Positions 29,903-38,719 of a stretch of 44,384 bases of DNA are shown here, piece by piece. How positions within the stretch are numbered: position 1 is the stretch's first letter; every line of letters begins with the position of its first letter. The position numbers and the translations under genes were made by a program. The stretch lies in assembly GCF_000341145.1 (NCBI RefSeq), contig NZ_ANBE01000011.1, forward strand, positions 1-44,384, given 5' to 3'. Origin of the DNA: Nocardiopsis xinjiangensis YIM 90004 (GTDB lineage: Bacteria; Actinomycetota; Actinomycetes; Streptosporangiales; Streptosporangiaceae). Below the pieces are notes generated by a model, which made no database searches, was not told the DNA's origin, and saw nothing but the letters and a program-made list of their open reading frames with translations.

Positions 29903-29926
29903 CGACCCGCCGATCGTGGCGGGTCG
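29903..29926 (+). terminator. Terminator of the exporter operon
   Basis: A nine-pair perfect stem (29903-29911 with 29918-29926) and six-base loop, just ahead of the iron box. Confidence 0.55.
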
Positions 29927-29949
29927 CATCATTGCCCCAGCGCGCTTCG

Positions 29950-29968
29950 TTAGGGTAGCCTCACTTAA
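29950..29968 (+). promoter_or_regulatory. Iron box (IdeR/DmdR/DtxR-type operator)
   Basis: The 19 bases TTAGGGTAGCCTCACTTAA match the actinobacterial iron-box consensus TTAGGTTAGGCTCACCTAA at 16 positions, keeping the two TTA/TAA ends. It is 90 bases upstream of the FhuF-like start and would overlap the -10 of a promoter with TTGCCC at 29932. Iron-loaded repressor should bind here, so the downstream gene is induced when iron is short. Confidence 0.8.
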
Positions 29969-30057
29969 GAGGCGCGGACGTACCCGCCGCTCCGGAGGGA
30001 ACTGCAGCCACATCGCCCCGGACATGACGGCATCGTGCGAGGAAGGGCAGGTTCACG

Positions 30058-30918
30058 GTGACTCCAGGACCACACGCCACACTGCGTGAGGCGTGCGCCC
30101 CGCTGAAGTTCGCCCCGCTCCCGGACCTGGTCGCCTCGGCCGGAGCACACACCCGGGCCCCTGCCGACCTGCAGTGGCACAGCGTCACGAGCATGGTCGC
30201 GGAGGGCTGGGTCCCGGTGCTCTTCGACAAGCTGCGCACCGAGCACGGCCCCGGGCACCGGCTGCCCGCCGCCACCAACTTCCTGCGGGTGACCCTGCGA
30301 GAGCCGATCTTCCTCGCCGCGGCCTCCCTCTACCTCACCGGGCGCGCACCCCTGTTGGGCCCGCTCACACTCCAGCTGCCCTGGCACACCGCCCGCTCCG
30401 AGTTCGGCACACCCACGGTGGTGGACCTGCGTTGGGCGGTCCTGCCCGACGACCCGGCCGCCGACCACCCCGACACCGTGGTCGCCCGCGACGAGGACGA
30501 ACAGTTCCGGATGGCGGGTGAGGCGGTCTTCACGACCTTCGAACCGCTGATGGAGGCGCTGTACCAGCACTCACGCGCGGGCAAGCGCACCCTGTGGGGG
30601 TGGGCTCTGGACACCCTGCACTTCTACATGCTCAACCCGGCGCGTTTCCTGGGCCGCGACGCCGAGTCCGCGTGGGAGAGCGCCACCCGTCTGGGCGACG
30701 CCGTCATCGAGGCCGGCGCCGTCACACGCAAGCGCCCGCGCCTGTTCCCCTTCGCCCCCGATCACCCTCGAGGCACGTGGGCCGTACGCGGTACCTGCTG
30801 CTTCGACTACAAGGGCGACCCCGAGCACGGGTACTGCACCACCTGCCCTCTCAAGTGCGACAGCGAGCGCCGGCAGGACCTGTCGGAGTGGTTGCAGAAC
30901 CCGGCCCTGGCGCCCTGA
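30058..30918 (+). CDS. FhuF-like (2Fe-2S) siderophore-iron reductase
   Basis: The protein has 286 residues from a GTG with GGAAGGG upstream. The C-terminal cysteine set is Cys247, Cys248, Cys260 and Cys263, the CC-x11-C-x2-C arrangement that holds the 2Fe-2S cluster in FhuF. A fifth Cys267 lies close by. FhuF reduces ferric iron in imported hydroxamate siderophores so that it is released in the cytoplasm. The iron box at 29950-29968 supports this. No siderophore synthesis or import genes are adjacent, so it works with loci elsewhere. It is convergent with the next gene and shares its terminator. Confidence 0.87.
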   Translation: MTPGPHATLREACAPLKFAPLPDLVASAGAHTRAPADLQWHSVTSMVAEGWVPVLFDKLRTEHGPGHRLPAATNFLRVTLREPIFLAAASLYLTGRAPLLGPLTLQLPWHTARSEFGTPTVVDLRWAVLPDDPAADHPDTVVARDEDEQFRMAGEAVFTTFEPLMEALYQHSRAGKRTLWGWALDTLHFYMLNPARFLGRDAESAWESATRLGDAVIEAGAVTRKRPRLFPFAPDHPRGTWAVRGTCCFDYKGDPEHGYCTTCPLKCDSERRQDLSEWLQNPALAP

Positions 30919-30946
30919 CCCGGGCACCCCGCGAAGACCCCGGTCA
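30916..30946. terminator. Bidirectional terminator spanning two stop codons
   Basis: TGACC-C-GGG (30916-30924) pairs with CCC-C-GGTCA (30938-30946), one C-C mismatch. Each arm contains the stop codon of one of the two convergent genes. Confidence 0.5.
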
Positions 30947-32317
30947 GTCGATCGGGACCTCCAAGGGCTGGTGACCGATCGGGGCGAAGATCAGCCGCTC
31001 CAGTGCCAGATCACCGCCCTCCACCGTGACGGCGCCGCTGGTCGCCTGCCCCGGCGAGAGCTTCTCGGTACCGATCTCGTTGTCGTCCATACCGACCCCC
31101 GTGCGGCTGGAGTGGTTCTGGCCTTCCTGGTCGATCATGGTGAAGTAGAGCGGGTTGACGTCGAGCTGCTCCTGGCCGTTGTTGACCACGCTCACCTCCA
31201 CGCTCGTGTACTCGCCGCCCGTGTAGAGCGGGCTGGGCTCGAACTCGGTGCTCTCGGCGGTGACATCGGTGTCCTCCAACGGGGGCATCTCGGAGGTTCC
31301 GGGTTCCTCGACACCGGGCCCCTCGGCGTTGGGGGAATCGTCGGTGACGGTGAACATCGCCGCCGCCATGCACCCGCCCGCCACGAGCATCAGCAGCAGT
31401 GCGACCCCGCACCCGATCCCGAGGATCTTGCCCCACGGGGCGGGCGGGGGCGGGGCGTAGCCGCCGCCGGGCGGGTGAGCCTGGCTGCCGGCCGCGTAGG
31501 TTCCCGGCGGATAGTCTGCGGGCGGATAAGGTTCGGGCGGGTTCTCACCCTGGGAACGACCGTAGGGTCCCCTTCCGTGCTCCGCAGGCGCCTCGACCGG
31601 GGGATAGCTGCCCGCGCCCGCACCGGGGGCGTCCGTCTCCCCGTACCCGGGCGCGTAACCTGCGTGTTCGAAGCCGGCCTGGTCGAGACCGTTGGGCCCC
31701 TCGGAGAGCTCACCGGTGTTGTCGACCGGTTCGGGCGGGGCGCCTGTGGGGTGCTCCCCGGGCCCGTGTCCCCCGGACCGCGGGGTGGTGGGGCCCTGGT
31801 CCGGTCTGCGCCGGTGCGGGTCGCCCTGGAGTTTGGCGGGTCCGTGCTCCTGCGGCTCGCCGGATCCGCCCGCAGGGCGGTTGCCGTGGCCCCCGATCAG
31901 CTCCTGGTAGGGGTCGCCCTGTGCTTTGTAGGGCCCCTCCGGCCGGTGCCCGGGCGGGGGCGCGAAGGTCGGCTGTGAGCGATCGTCCGGGGCCCTTCCG
32001 TGTTCCTCCTCCGGCTCCTGCGCGGACGCGCCGTGGTGTGCGGGCGGGAACTCGTGCGGGGGCTCCCCCGGCGGCTGGGGGCCGCCCGCCATCGGGTCTC
32101 CGGGGTCGCCGGGGCGCCATTCCTCGGGAGGGTGGCGGTCCACGGGCGGGTCGTGGTGCGGGAACCGGTGGGGAGGTTCGCCCGGCGGCTGAGCTCCCCC
32201 CGACACGGGATCGCCGGCGTCACCGGGACGCCATTCCTCGGGCGGATGCCGGTCGACCGGGTTCTGTCCCCGGTCCGGTTCTCTTTCCTGCCCGTCCTCG
32301 GGTCCCCGCTCGGTCAC
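30944..32317 (-). CDS. Membrane-anchored protein with Pro-rich repeat tail and DUF4352-like domain
   Basis: The protein has 457 residues from a GTG with GGGGGAGG 4 bases upstream. The first 290 residues are cytoplasmic, very rich in Pro, Gly, Glu and His, with two 33-residue repeats (residues 21-53 and 59-91). One membrane helix follows (about 297-320, ILGIGCGVALLLMLVAGGC). The outer part (about 345-457) is a beta-sandwich resembling DUF4352 (SVEVSVVNNGQEQLDVNPLYF), as found in extracellular binding or adhesion modules. The Pro-rich tail resembles those of actinomycete envelope proteins. Its job is unknown. Confidence 0.75.
   Translation of the reverse strand: MTERGPEDGQEREPDRGQNPVDRHPPEEWRPGDAGDPVSGGAQPPGEPPHRFPHHDPPVDRHPPEEWRPGDPGDPMAGGPQPPGEPPHEFPPAHHGASAQEPEEEHGRAPDDRSQPTFAPPPGHRPEGPYKAQGDPYQELIGGHGNRPAGGSGEPQEHGPAKLQGDPHRRRPDQGPTTPRSGGHGPGEHPTGAPPEPVDNTGELSEGPNGLDQAGFEHAGYAPGYGETDAPGAGAGSYPPVEAPAEHGRGPYGRSQGENPPEPYPPADYPPGTYAAGSQAHPPGGGYAPPPPAPWGKILGIGCGVALLLMLVAGGCMAAAMFTVTDDSPNAEGPGVEEPGTSEMPPLEDTDVTAESTEFEPSPLYTGGEYTSVEVSVVNNGQEQLDVNPLYFTMIDQEGQNHSSRTGVGMDDNEIGTEKLSPGQATSGAVTVEGGDLALERLIFAPIGHQPLEVPID
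32045..32257 (-). repeat. Two tandem copies of a 33-codon unit (114-base period)
   Basis: Codons 21-53 (32159-32257) and 59-91 (32045-32143) encode near-identical segments starting VDRHPPEEWRPGD and ending QPPGEPPH.FP. They differ at a handful of residues, so the duplication is fairly recent or kept by selection. Confidence 0.75.
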
Positions 32318-32438
32318 CGTTCCTCCCCCAGATCGCGTCCGGGCCGGTCAGCCCGGCGGGCGGCGCGCGCCCCTCACCCGCACGGTAACTGCGGGCGAGG
32401 CCGACACAGGTGAGGAAAAGGGGCGTTTCCGGTAAAGG

Positions 32439-33719
32439 TCAGGCCGTGTTCGGGGCGTCCCCGTCCCAGCGGCGACGGATGATCAGGGCCCGCACGGCCA
32501 GGGCGAAGACCGGGAGCGTGAACAGGGCAGCGAACAGGTTCAGGCCGGCGAAACCCGTCTGGGCCAGCACGAACCCGGAGAGCCCGCCTGCCGCCGCGCC
32601 GCCCAGGTTCATGACCAGGTCGCTGATGCCCTGCACACGGGGCCTCACCTCCGCGGAGAGGGACTCGGCCAGCAGGGCGGTGCCCGAGACCAGAGCGAAG
32701 GACCAGCCCACACCGAGCAGGATCAGGCCGAGGGTCACCCACGTCTCGTCGTGTCCGGCGGTGCCCGAGACCACGGCGGCCACCACGAGGATGCCGTGTC
32801 CGGTGAGCAGCATCGGCACCCGGCCCAGACGGTCGGCGAGCCGGCCCACGACCGGTGACAGTGCGTACATACCGGCGATGTGCAGGGAGATGGTCAGGCC
32901 GATGACCGTCAGTTCGGCCCCGTGCTGGGTCATGTGCACCGGGGTCATCGTCATGACCGCGACCATGACGGTGTGGCCGGCGACGATACCCGCCACCGCG
33001 AGCAGAGCCGCGGGGCTGAGCGCGATCACACGCAGCGCGGCCGCAACCGTGAGTCTTCCGGTGCTCGGGGTGTCGGCGCCACGGCGTCGTGTGGCCAGGC
33101 GCAGCGGGTCCGGGCGCAGGAGGAAGAAGGTCGACGCGGCGCCCACCGCGAACCCGGCCGTGGTCGCCACGACCGGTCCCAGGAGTTCGGGCAGCCCCAG
33201 CACACGGGAGAGCGGGGCGAGGGGAGCGATGAGGTTGGGGCCCAGGACGGCTCCGACGGTGGTCGCCCACACCACGAGCGACAGGTCCCGGGCCCGGGTG
33301 CGGTCCGTGGCCAGGTCGGCAGCTGCATGGCGGGCCTGCAGGTTGGTCGCGGTGCCGGCGCCCACGAGCACCATTCCGGCCAAGAAGAGCACGAAGGTGT
33401 CGAGCACACTCGCCGCCAGGACGACGGTGCCGCCGAGGGCGCCCAGGGCCCAACCGGTGGCCAGACCCGGGCGGCGTCCGCTGCGCGCGGACAGGGAGGC
33501 CAGGGGCAGGGCGAAGACCGCCGCGCCCAGGGTGATCATCGTGGTGGCCATGCCCGACCAGGCGTCGGAGCCGGACAGTTCCAGGGCGATGAGGGCGCCC
33601 ACCGCGAGCATGGCCCCCATACCGATGCCGCCGGCGATCTGGGTGAGCGCGAGCACCAGAACCGCCCGGCGCTGGACCGCGGCCAGGTCCCGTACCGCCT
33701 TCGTCGTCTCGGTCGGCAC
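32439..33719 (-). CDS. MFS transporter
   Basis: The protein has 426-427 residues from the GTG at 33719 (GAGAGG about 9 bases upstream). A GTG at 33770 adds 17 unlikely residues. There are twelve predicted membrane helices, with the loop 2-3 motif LSARSGRRPG and its counterpart GRLADRLGRVP between helices 8 and 9. It belongs to the drug/sugar efflux-like major facilitators. No substrate is evident and there is no regulator beside it. It is downstream of the small gene at 33864 on the same strand. Confidence 0.88.
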   Translation of the reverse strand: MPTETTKAVRDLAAVQRRAVLVLALTQIAGGIGMGAMLAVGALIALELSGSDAWSGMATTMITLGAAVFALPLASLSARSGRRPGLATGWALGALGGTVVLAASVLDTFVLFLAGMVLVGAGTATNLQARHAAADLATDRTRARDLSLVVWATTVGAVLGPNLIAPLAPLSRVLGLPELLGPVVATTAGFAVGAASTFFLLRPDPLRLATRRRGADTPSTGRLTVAAALRVIALSPAALLAVAGIVAGHTVMVAVMTMTPVHMTQHGAELTVIGLTISLHIAGMYALSPVVGRLADRLGRVPMLLTGHGILVVAAVVSGTAGHDETWVTLGLILLGVGWSFALVSGTALLAESLSAEVRPRVQGISDLVMNLGGAAAGGLSGFVLAQTGFAGLNLFAALFTLPVFALAVRALIIRRRWDGDAPNTA

Positions 33720-33863
33720 TTCCCAACACCTCTCGCGCACGCGGGGAACGGACGGACCGTAGTGTTCCACACCGGGCTGTGCCCTGCTTCACGGAGCCCC
33801 GGACGGAACGAGGACACGGACACCCGCCGCCCGGGGAGGCCGAGGCGGTCGAGCTCCGTGCGT

Positions 33864-34133
33864 TCACGCGGGAGGCCGCGGGCTGGGAACCCGGGTCCGT
33901 CCCCGCCCGTAGCGCCACCACAGGTACCCGTGCATGCGTTCGACGTAGCGCATCTCGGAGTAGAGGGCGTCGGGGTCCTCGGCGCGGATCACCACGCCCT
34001 CACGGGGGACGACGGGCCAGCAGGCGAAGGCCCAGAAGCAGCGGGTGTAGGGACCCCACAGGATCACCCACGCCCCCTGCTTCTGCCATTCGACGTATGC
34101 GGCGACCCGCCGTCCCTCGTCCAGTGTGTGCAT
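33864..34133 (-). CDS. Small conserved-looking Trp/Tyr-rich protein
   Basis: The protein has 89 residues from the ATG at 34133. It is strikingly aromatic for its size (EWQKQGAWVILWGPYTRCFWAF, cited as about residues 15-36, and GYLWWRYGRGR near the end). It has a compact alpha/beta look and no signal peptide. I do not recognise a named family. It follows panD by 78 bases in the same direction, so it is probably the distal gene of that transcript. Confidence 0.6.
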   Translation of the reverse strand: MHTLDEGRRVAAYVEWQKQGAWVILWGPYTRCFWAFACWPVVPREGVVIRAEDPDALYSEMRYVERMHGYLWWRYGRGRTRVPSPRPPA

Positions 34134-34211
34134 ACCGACCGGGGACCTACCCTCGGTGGGTTCGGCCCGATCCGGCCGGAATCGGCCAGCTTGCGGGGGT
34201 TGCGCCGGACG

Positions 34212-34619
34212 TCAGCGGGTCGCGAGGAGCGTCTCGTCGCCGGGGACCGGCTCACCCGGGTCGTTGCCGATCTTGACGATGCGGTTGTCGCGGTCCACGT
34301 GCACGACGTGCTGGTGGTGCTCGGCCCGCTCGGCCTCCTCGACCTGCGCGTAACCGATGATGATGACCAGGTCGCCGGGGTCGACCAGGTGCGCAGCGGC
34401 ACCGTTGATACCGATGACGCCGCTGCCCCGCTCCCCCACGAGGGCGTAGGTGACCAGGCGGGCGCCGTTGTCGATGTCGACGATATGGACCTGCTCGCCG
34501 TCGACGATGTCGGCGGCCTCCATCAGGTCGGCATCGATGGTCACCGAACCGACGTAGTGCAGGTCGGCCTGTGTGACGGTGGCTCGGTGAATCTTGCCGT
34601 TCATGAGGGTGCGCAGCAC
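34212..34619 (-). CDS. panD: Aspartate 1-decarboxylase
   Basis: The protein has 135 residues from a GTG. It decarboxylates aspartate to beta-alanine for pantothenate and coenzyme A synthesis. It is made as a proenzyme that cleaves itself between Gly24 and Ser25 (HYVGSVTID), turning the Ser into a pyruvoyl group. The start [20 protein letters not shown] is canonical and fixes the GTG at 34619. Length is normal (126-140). The rest of the pantothenate pathway (panB, panC) is not nearby. Confidence 0.97.
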   Translation of the reverse strand: MLRTLMNGKIHRATVTQADLHYVGSVTIDADLMEAADIVDGEQVHIVDIDNGARLVTYALVGERGSGVIGINGAAAHLVDPGDLVIIIGYAQVEEAERAEHHQHVVHVDRDNRIVKIGNDPGEPVPGDETLLATR

Positions 34620-34733
34620 AGCTCAAGCCTCGTTTCAGGTGTCTTGCGATTACAGGCCCCCTCGGGGGTCCCGTGCCCTGGGACGCGCCCGGCGCGGCAG
34701 CGGGCCGCGCACGCCCACACCCATGATGGCCGT

Positions 34734-34775
34734 TACCGGTGAGCGGTTCGTCCATCGGGGTCCGGCTCACCGGTA
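34734..34775. repeat. Perfect 11-base inverted repeat upstream of panD
   Basis: 34734-34744 (TACCGGTGAGC) is the exact reverse complement of 34765-34775, with a 20-base spacer. It lies 96 bases after the helicase stop and 115 before the panD start. It may be the helicase terminator or an operator. Confidence 0.5.
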
Positions 34776-34870
34776 CAACGACGGCCGCATCCGCGGTGTT
34801 CCCCTCCCCCTCGTGTGCGCCGTCTCCGTGCCGTGGCCGGGACCCGAGCCGGCAGGCCCCGGCCCGGAGC

Positions 34871-37720
34871 TCAGTTGAAGGAGGAGTAGGCCACCACACC
34901 GCGCAGCATCAGGTCGGCCGCCTTGCGGGCGTTGCGGCGCACGTCGGCGTCGCCCGCGGCGCCGCCGATCTGGCCGAGCATGTCCACCAGCATCTTCGTG
35001 GTCCGGACGAAATCGCCCGCAGTCATGGCGGACTGGCGCAGTACCGAGTCGAGCCGGTCCCCGCGTGCCCACCGGTAGGCGGTCCACACGAACCCGAGGT
35101 CGGGTCGGCGCAGGAAGGCGACCTTGTGGCGCCGTTCGACCTCGTGCAGGTCGCCCCACAGGCGCACCATCTCCTCCAGGGCCTCGGCGACGTCGCCCTC
35201 GGGGATGCGCGGATAGGGGTCGTCGTCGCGCCGCGCCTCGTAGACCAGGGCGGCGGCGCAGGCGGCGAGCTCCTCGGGGGCCAGGTGCGCCCAGATCCCG
35301 CGGCGCAGGCACTCGGCCACGAGCAGGTCCAGGTCGGAGTAGACCTTGGCCAAGCGCCCTCCGTCGTCGGAGACGGTGTCCCCGTCCAGGTACTCCAGGT
35401 CCTCCAGGACCCCGCAGACCCGGTCGAAGGTGCGCGAGATGATGTGCGAGCGCCCCTCCACACGGCGCTGCAGCCCATCGGTCTCCTTCTTGAGCCGGAA
35501 GTAGCGCTCCGCCCAGCGGGCGTGGTCCTCGCGGTCGTTGCACCCGTGGGAAGGGTGGGCCTTCATCTGCGAACGCAGCTGCTTGATCTCGGGGTCCTCG
35601 CCGTCCGGACCCTTGCCTCCGCGGCGTTCACGGACCGGTTCGTCCCCGCCGTCGCGGAGTTTGTTGCGCAGCGTGGAGGCCAGGTCCTGGCGCGAGCGAG
35701 GCGATTTGGGCGAGAAGGTCTTGGGGATGCGCAGGTGCTGGATCGCCTCGACCGGGCGGGTGAAGTCCCCGGCGTTGAGGCGCTTGATCTGCTTGTCCAG
35801 CGTCAGCACCAACGGCGCGGGTGTGTCGTTGCGCAGGCCGGGGTCCAGGACCACCGCGTGGCCGGCGAAACGGCCTGCGGGCACACGGATGACGTCGCCG
35901 CGCCGCAGCACCTCGAGGCTGCGTACGGCGTCCTCACGGCGGCGGGCCGAACGGCTGCGGGAGAGCTCGTTCTCGCGTTCCTTGAGGGCCCGGCGCAGTT
36001 CCGCGTACTCCATGAAGTCGCCCAGGTGGCACTCGGCGGCCTTTGCGTAACCCTCCAGGGCCTCTTCGTGCTTGCGCAGTTTCCGGGTGATCCCGACCAC
36101 GTCCCGGTCGGCCTGGAACTGGGCGAAGGATTCCTCCAGCATGGTGCGGCTGCGCCTGCGACCGACCTGGCCGACGAGGTTGACCGCCATGTTGTAGGAG
36201 GGCTGGAAGCTGGAGTTGAGCGGGTAGGTGCGGGTCCCGGCCAGGCTGGCGACGGCCTCCGGGTCGGTTCCGGCCTGCCACACGACGACGGCGTGGCCCT
36301 CCACGTCGATGCCGCGCCGCCCGGCGCGCCCGGTCAGCTGGGTGTACTCGCCGGGGGTCAGGGGCGCGTGGGTCTCGCCGTTCCACTTGTCGAGCCGTTC
36401 GATGACGACGGTGCGGGCGGGCATGTTGATACCCAGGGCGAGGGTCTCGGTCGCGAAGACCATACGGATCAGACCGCGGGTGAACAGGTGTTCGACGATC
36501 TCCTTGAAGGTCGGCAGCATGCCCGCGTGGTGAGAGGAGACACCGGACTCCAGGGCGCGCAGCCACTGGTCGAAGCCGAGCACGGCCAGGTCGGCCGCAG
36601 GGATGTCGGCGCAGCGGGTCTCGGCGTACTCGCGGATCTGCGCGGCTTCCTCCGGGGTGGTCAGCACCAGTCCCGAGGCCACGCACTGGCGCACCGCGTC
36701 CTCGCACCCGGCACGGCTGAAGACGAAGGTGATGGCCGGCAGCAGACCGTCGTCGTCGAGCTCCTCGACGACTGTGGGGCGCGAGGGCGGCGCGAAACGT
36801 GTGCGCGGGCGCATGCGTCCGCGCGCCCGGTTCTGCGGGTGGCGGCGCTTGTGCTCGAGCTGGGTGGTGCGCGCGTCCTCCTCGGCCATGCTGACGAGCC
36901 GGGGGTTGATGTGCAGGACCTGACCACCGACCTCGATCTCGCGGGGCTTGTCCTGCTGTCGCCGGCGTTCGCGGCGGCGCTTGCGGCCACGCCCCGACTC
37001 GTTCCCGTCGGTGTCGGTGGCGGCGGGCTCGGGTTCGGGGTCCACGAACAGGTCGTGCATGCGGTTGCCGACCATGACGTGCTGCCACAGCGGGACGGGA
37101 CGCTTCTCGTCGACGATGACGGTGGTGTCTCCGCGCACCTGCTGCAGCCATTCGCCGAACTCCTCGGCGTTGCTGACGGTGGCCGAGAGGGCGACCATCC
37201 GCACCGATTCCGGGAGGTGGATGATGACCTCTTCCCAGACGGCGCCGCGGAAACGGTCGGCGAGGTAGTGCACCTCGTCCATGACCACGTAGGCCAGCCC
37301 GGAGAGCGTGGAGGAGCCCTCGTAGAGCATGTTGCGCAGCACCTCGGTGGTCATCACGACCACCGGCGCCTCACCGTTGACGCTGTTGTCCCCGGTCAGG
37401 AGCCCGACCTGGTCGGCGCCGTAGCGCTTGACGAGATCGTTGAACTTCTGGTTGGACAGCGCCTTGATGGGCGTGGTGTAGAAGCACTTGGTGCCCTCCT
37501 GCAGGGCTTGGTGCACCGCGAACTCGCCGACGACGGTCTTGCCCGACCCGGTGGGTGCGGCCACCAGCACACCGTGACCGCTCTCCAGCGCCTTGCAGGC
37601 CCGAATCTGGAAGGGGTCGAAATCGAAGCCGTACAGGCCCTGGAAGGCCTCGATGGCGGCGCTGGTGGCGGCCTGGCGCCGACGGAAGGCGGCGTACCGC
37701 TCTGCTGGACTACTCATCAT
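34871..37720 (-). CDS. helY: Ski2-like DEAD/DEAH-box RNA helicase (HelY type)
   Basis: The protein has 949 residues. Walker A APTGSGKT, motif Ia TTPIKALSNQK, DEVH box (VVMDEVHYLAD), SAT (LSATVSN) and motif VI QLTGRAGRRG are in order. A DSHCT-type helical domain occupies the C-terminus (about 760-949). It unwinds RNA using ATP and resembles mycobacterial HelY (Rv2092c), which also lies beside tatC and tatA. A basic insertion (GRGRKRRRERRRQ, about residues 241-260) follows motif III. Start ATG at 37720 is 7 bases after the upstream stop with no clear ribosome binding site, implying coupling to the kinase gene. Confidence 0.93.
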   Translation of the reverse strand: MMSSPAERYAAFRRRQAATSAAIEAFQGLYGFDFDPFQIRACKALESGHGVLVAAPTGSGKTVVGEFAVHQALQEGTKCFYTTPIKALSNQKFNDLVKRYGADQVGLLTGDNSVNGEAPVVVMTTEVLRNMLYEGSSTLSGLAYVVMDEVHYLADRFRGAVWEEVIIHLPESVRMVALSATVSNAEEFGEWLQQVRGDTTVIVDEKRPVPLWQHVMVGNRMHDLFVDPEPEPAATDTDGNESGRGRKRRRERRRQQDKPREIEVGGQVLHINPRLVSMAEEDARTTQLEHKRRHPQNRARGRMRPRTRFAPPSRPTVVEELDDDGLLPAITFVFSRAGCEDAVRQCVASGLVLTTPEEAAQIREYAETRCADIPAADLAVLGFDQWLRALESGVSSHHAGMLPTFKEIVEHLFTRGLIRMVFATETLALGINMPARTVVIERLDKWNGETHAPLTPGEYTQLTGRAGRRGIDVEGHAVVVWQAGTDPEAVASLAGTRTYPLNSSFQPSYNMAVNLVGQVGRRRSRTMLEESFAQFQADRDVVGITRKLRKHEEALEGYAKAAECHLGDFMEYAELRRALKERENELSRSRSARRREDAVRSLEVLRRGDVIRVPAGRFAGHAVVLDPGLRNDTPAPLVLTLDKQIKRLNAGDFTRPVEAIQHLRIPKTFSPKSPRSRQDLASTLRNKLRDGGDEPVRERRGGKGPDGEDPEIKQLRSQMKAHPSHGCNDREDHARWAERYFRLKKETDGLQRRVEGRSHIISRTFDRVCGVLEDLEYLDGDTVSDDGGRLAKVYSDLDLLVAECLRRGIWAHLAPEELAACAAALVYEARRDDDPYPRIPEGDVAEALEEMVRLWGDLHEVERRHKVAFLRRPDLGFVWTAYRWARGDRLDSVLRQSAMTAGDFVRTTKMLVDMLGQIGGAAGDADVRRNARKAADLMLRGVVAYSSFN

Positions 37721-37727
37721 GTTCAGA

Positions 37728-38630
37728 CTATGAGGTCAGGTCCAACATCTCGACCGCTTTGGGAGCGGTCTCACACACCAGGGGCAGGGCACTCATGGGC
37801 TCGCCGTCGGCGTAGGCGGGTCCCGGGCCGTGCCCGCGCACGGTCACCCTGCGCCCGCGTTCGACGACGACCTCGGGCAGACCGGTGTGTCCGCCGGTGT
37901 AGGCGAGGGGGAACAGGCGCAGGAACCGGTGGAGGGGGCCCTGGCGCATGAACGTCACGTCCAGCAGCCCGTCCTCGGGATCGGCGTCGGGGCAGATCTG
38001 CATGCCGCCGCCGTAACTGGAGGTGTTGCCGACGGCCACGAGCATGCCGGGTTCGGCGATGCGTGTGCGGCCGTCGATCTCGATCTCGTAGTCGATGGGA
38101 ACGAAGGAGCGCAGTTCCGCGAGCAGGCCGGCGACGTAGCCGGCGCGGCCGAGCCGGAACCGGAAACCGTTGACCCGTTCGTTGACGCGCGCGTCGAAAC
38201 CGCAGGCCAGGACACTGAGGAAATAACGGTGGGTGCCGTCGGCCAGGCGCAGGCGCACGGCATCGCTGGGACGGGTGCGTCCGGCCAGGATCGCCTCGGC
38301 GGTGGCGCGGGCGGTGCGCGGCGGGTGTCCGAAGGCGCGGGCGATGTCGTTTCCGGTTCCGGCGGGGATCACGCCCAGGGGCACCCCGGTCCCGGCCACA
38401 CCTTGCAGGGCCTGGTGGAGGAGGCCGTCACCGCCGACGGCGACGAGTGCGTCGGGGGCCTCAGAGGCGGCCAGGCGGGCCATACGGCGGCTGTCGGCGG
38501 ACGAACCGCCGGTGTGGACGTGCACGCGGGCACCGGCCCCGCGGAGGGCCTCCTTGAGACGGACGGCCGCGATGGCGGCGCGACGGCGACCGGAGGAGGG
38601 GTTGACCAGGAGAGCGATCTGGGGGGTCAT
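37728..38630 (-). CDS. Diacylglycerol/lipid kinase (DAGK_cat family)
   Basis: The protein has 300 residues. It has the nucleotide-binding LVNPSSGRRR, the GGDG motif (VAVGGDGLLHQAL), IPAGTGNDIARAFG and the C-terminal DGEPMSALP, all diagnostic of the YegS/DgkB/sphingosine kinase fold. It phosphorylates diacylglycerol or a related lipid at the membrane face, recycling it to phosphatidate. Start ATG at 38630, with AAGGA about 9 bases upstream. It sits between the DUF397 gene and helY in one dense operon. Confidence 0.92.
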   Translation of the reverse strand: MTPQIALLVNPSSGRRRAAIAAVRLKEALRGAGARVHVHTGGSSADSRRMARLAASEAPDALVAVGGDGLLHQALQGVAGTGVPLGVIPAGTGNDIARAFGHPPRTARATAEAILAGRTRPSDAVRLRLADGTHRYFLSVLACGFDARVNERVNGFRFRLGRAGYVAGLLAELRSFVPIDYEIEIDGRTRIAEPGMLVAVGNTSSYGGGMQICPDADPEDGLLDVTFMRQGPLHRFLRLFPLAYTGGHTGLPEVVVERGRRVTVRGHGPGPAYADGEPMSALPLVCETAPKAVEMLDLTS

Positions 38631-38719
38631 GGCGGGGGTCCTTCACTACCCGGGCGGGGAGGGAATGGCTCCGAGAGGGGCTGTGGCGCGCACACCCTCG
38701 CGCCCGGGTGCGCGGCCGG

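Noticed and set aside
29788-29953. Small Pro/Arg/Ala-rich frame after the exporter permease
   Set aside because: No ribosome binding site, typical of out-of-frame GC-rich sequence, and it overlaps the exporter terminator and iron box.
34739-37951. 1070-codon plus-strand frame opposite helY
   Set aside because: Shadow of the helicase gene; composition and lack of motifs give it away.
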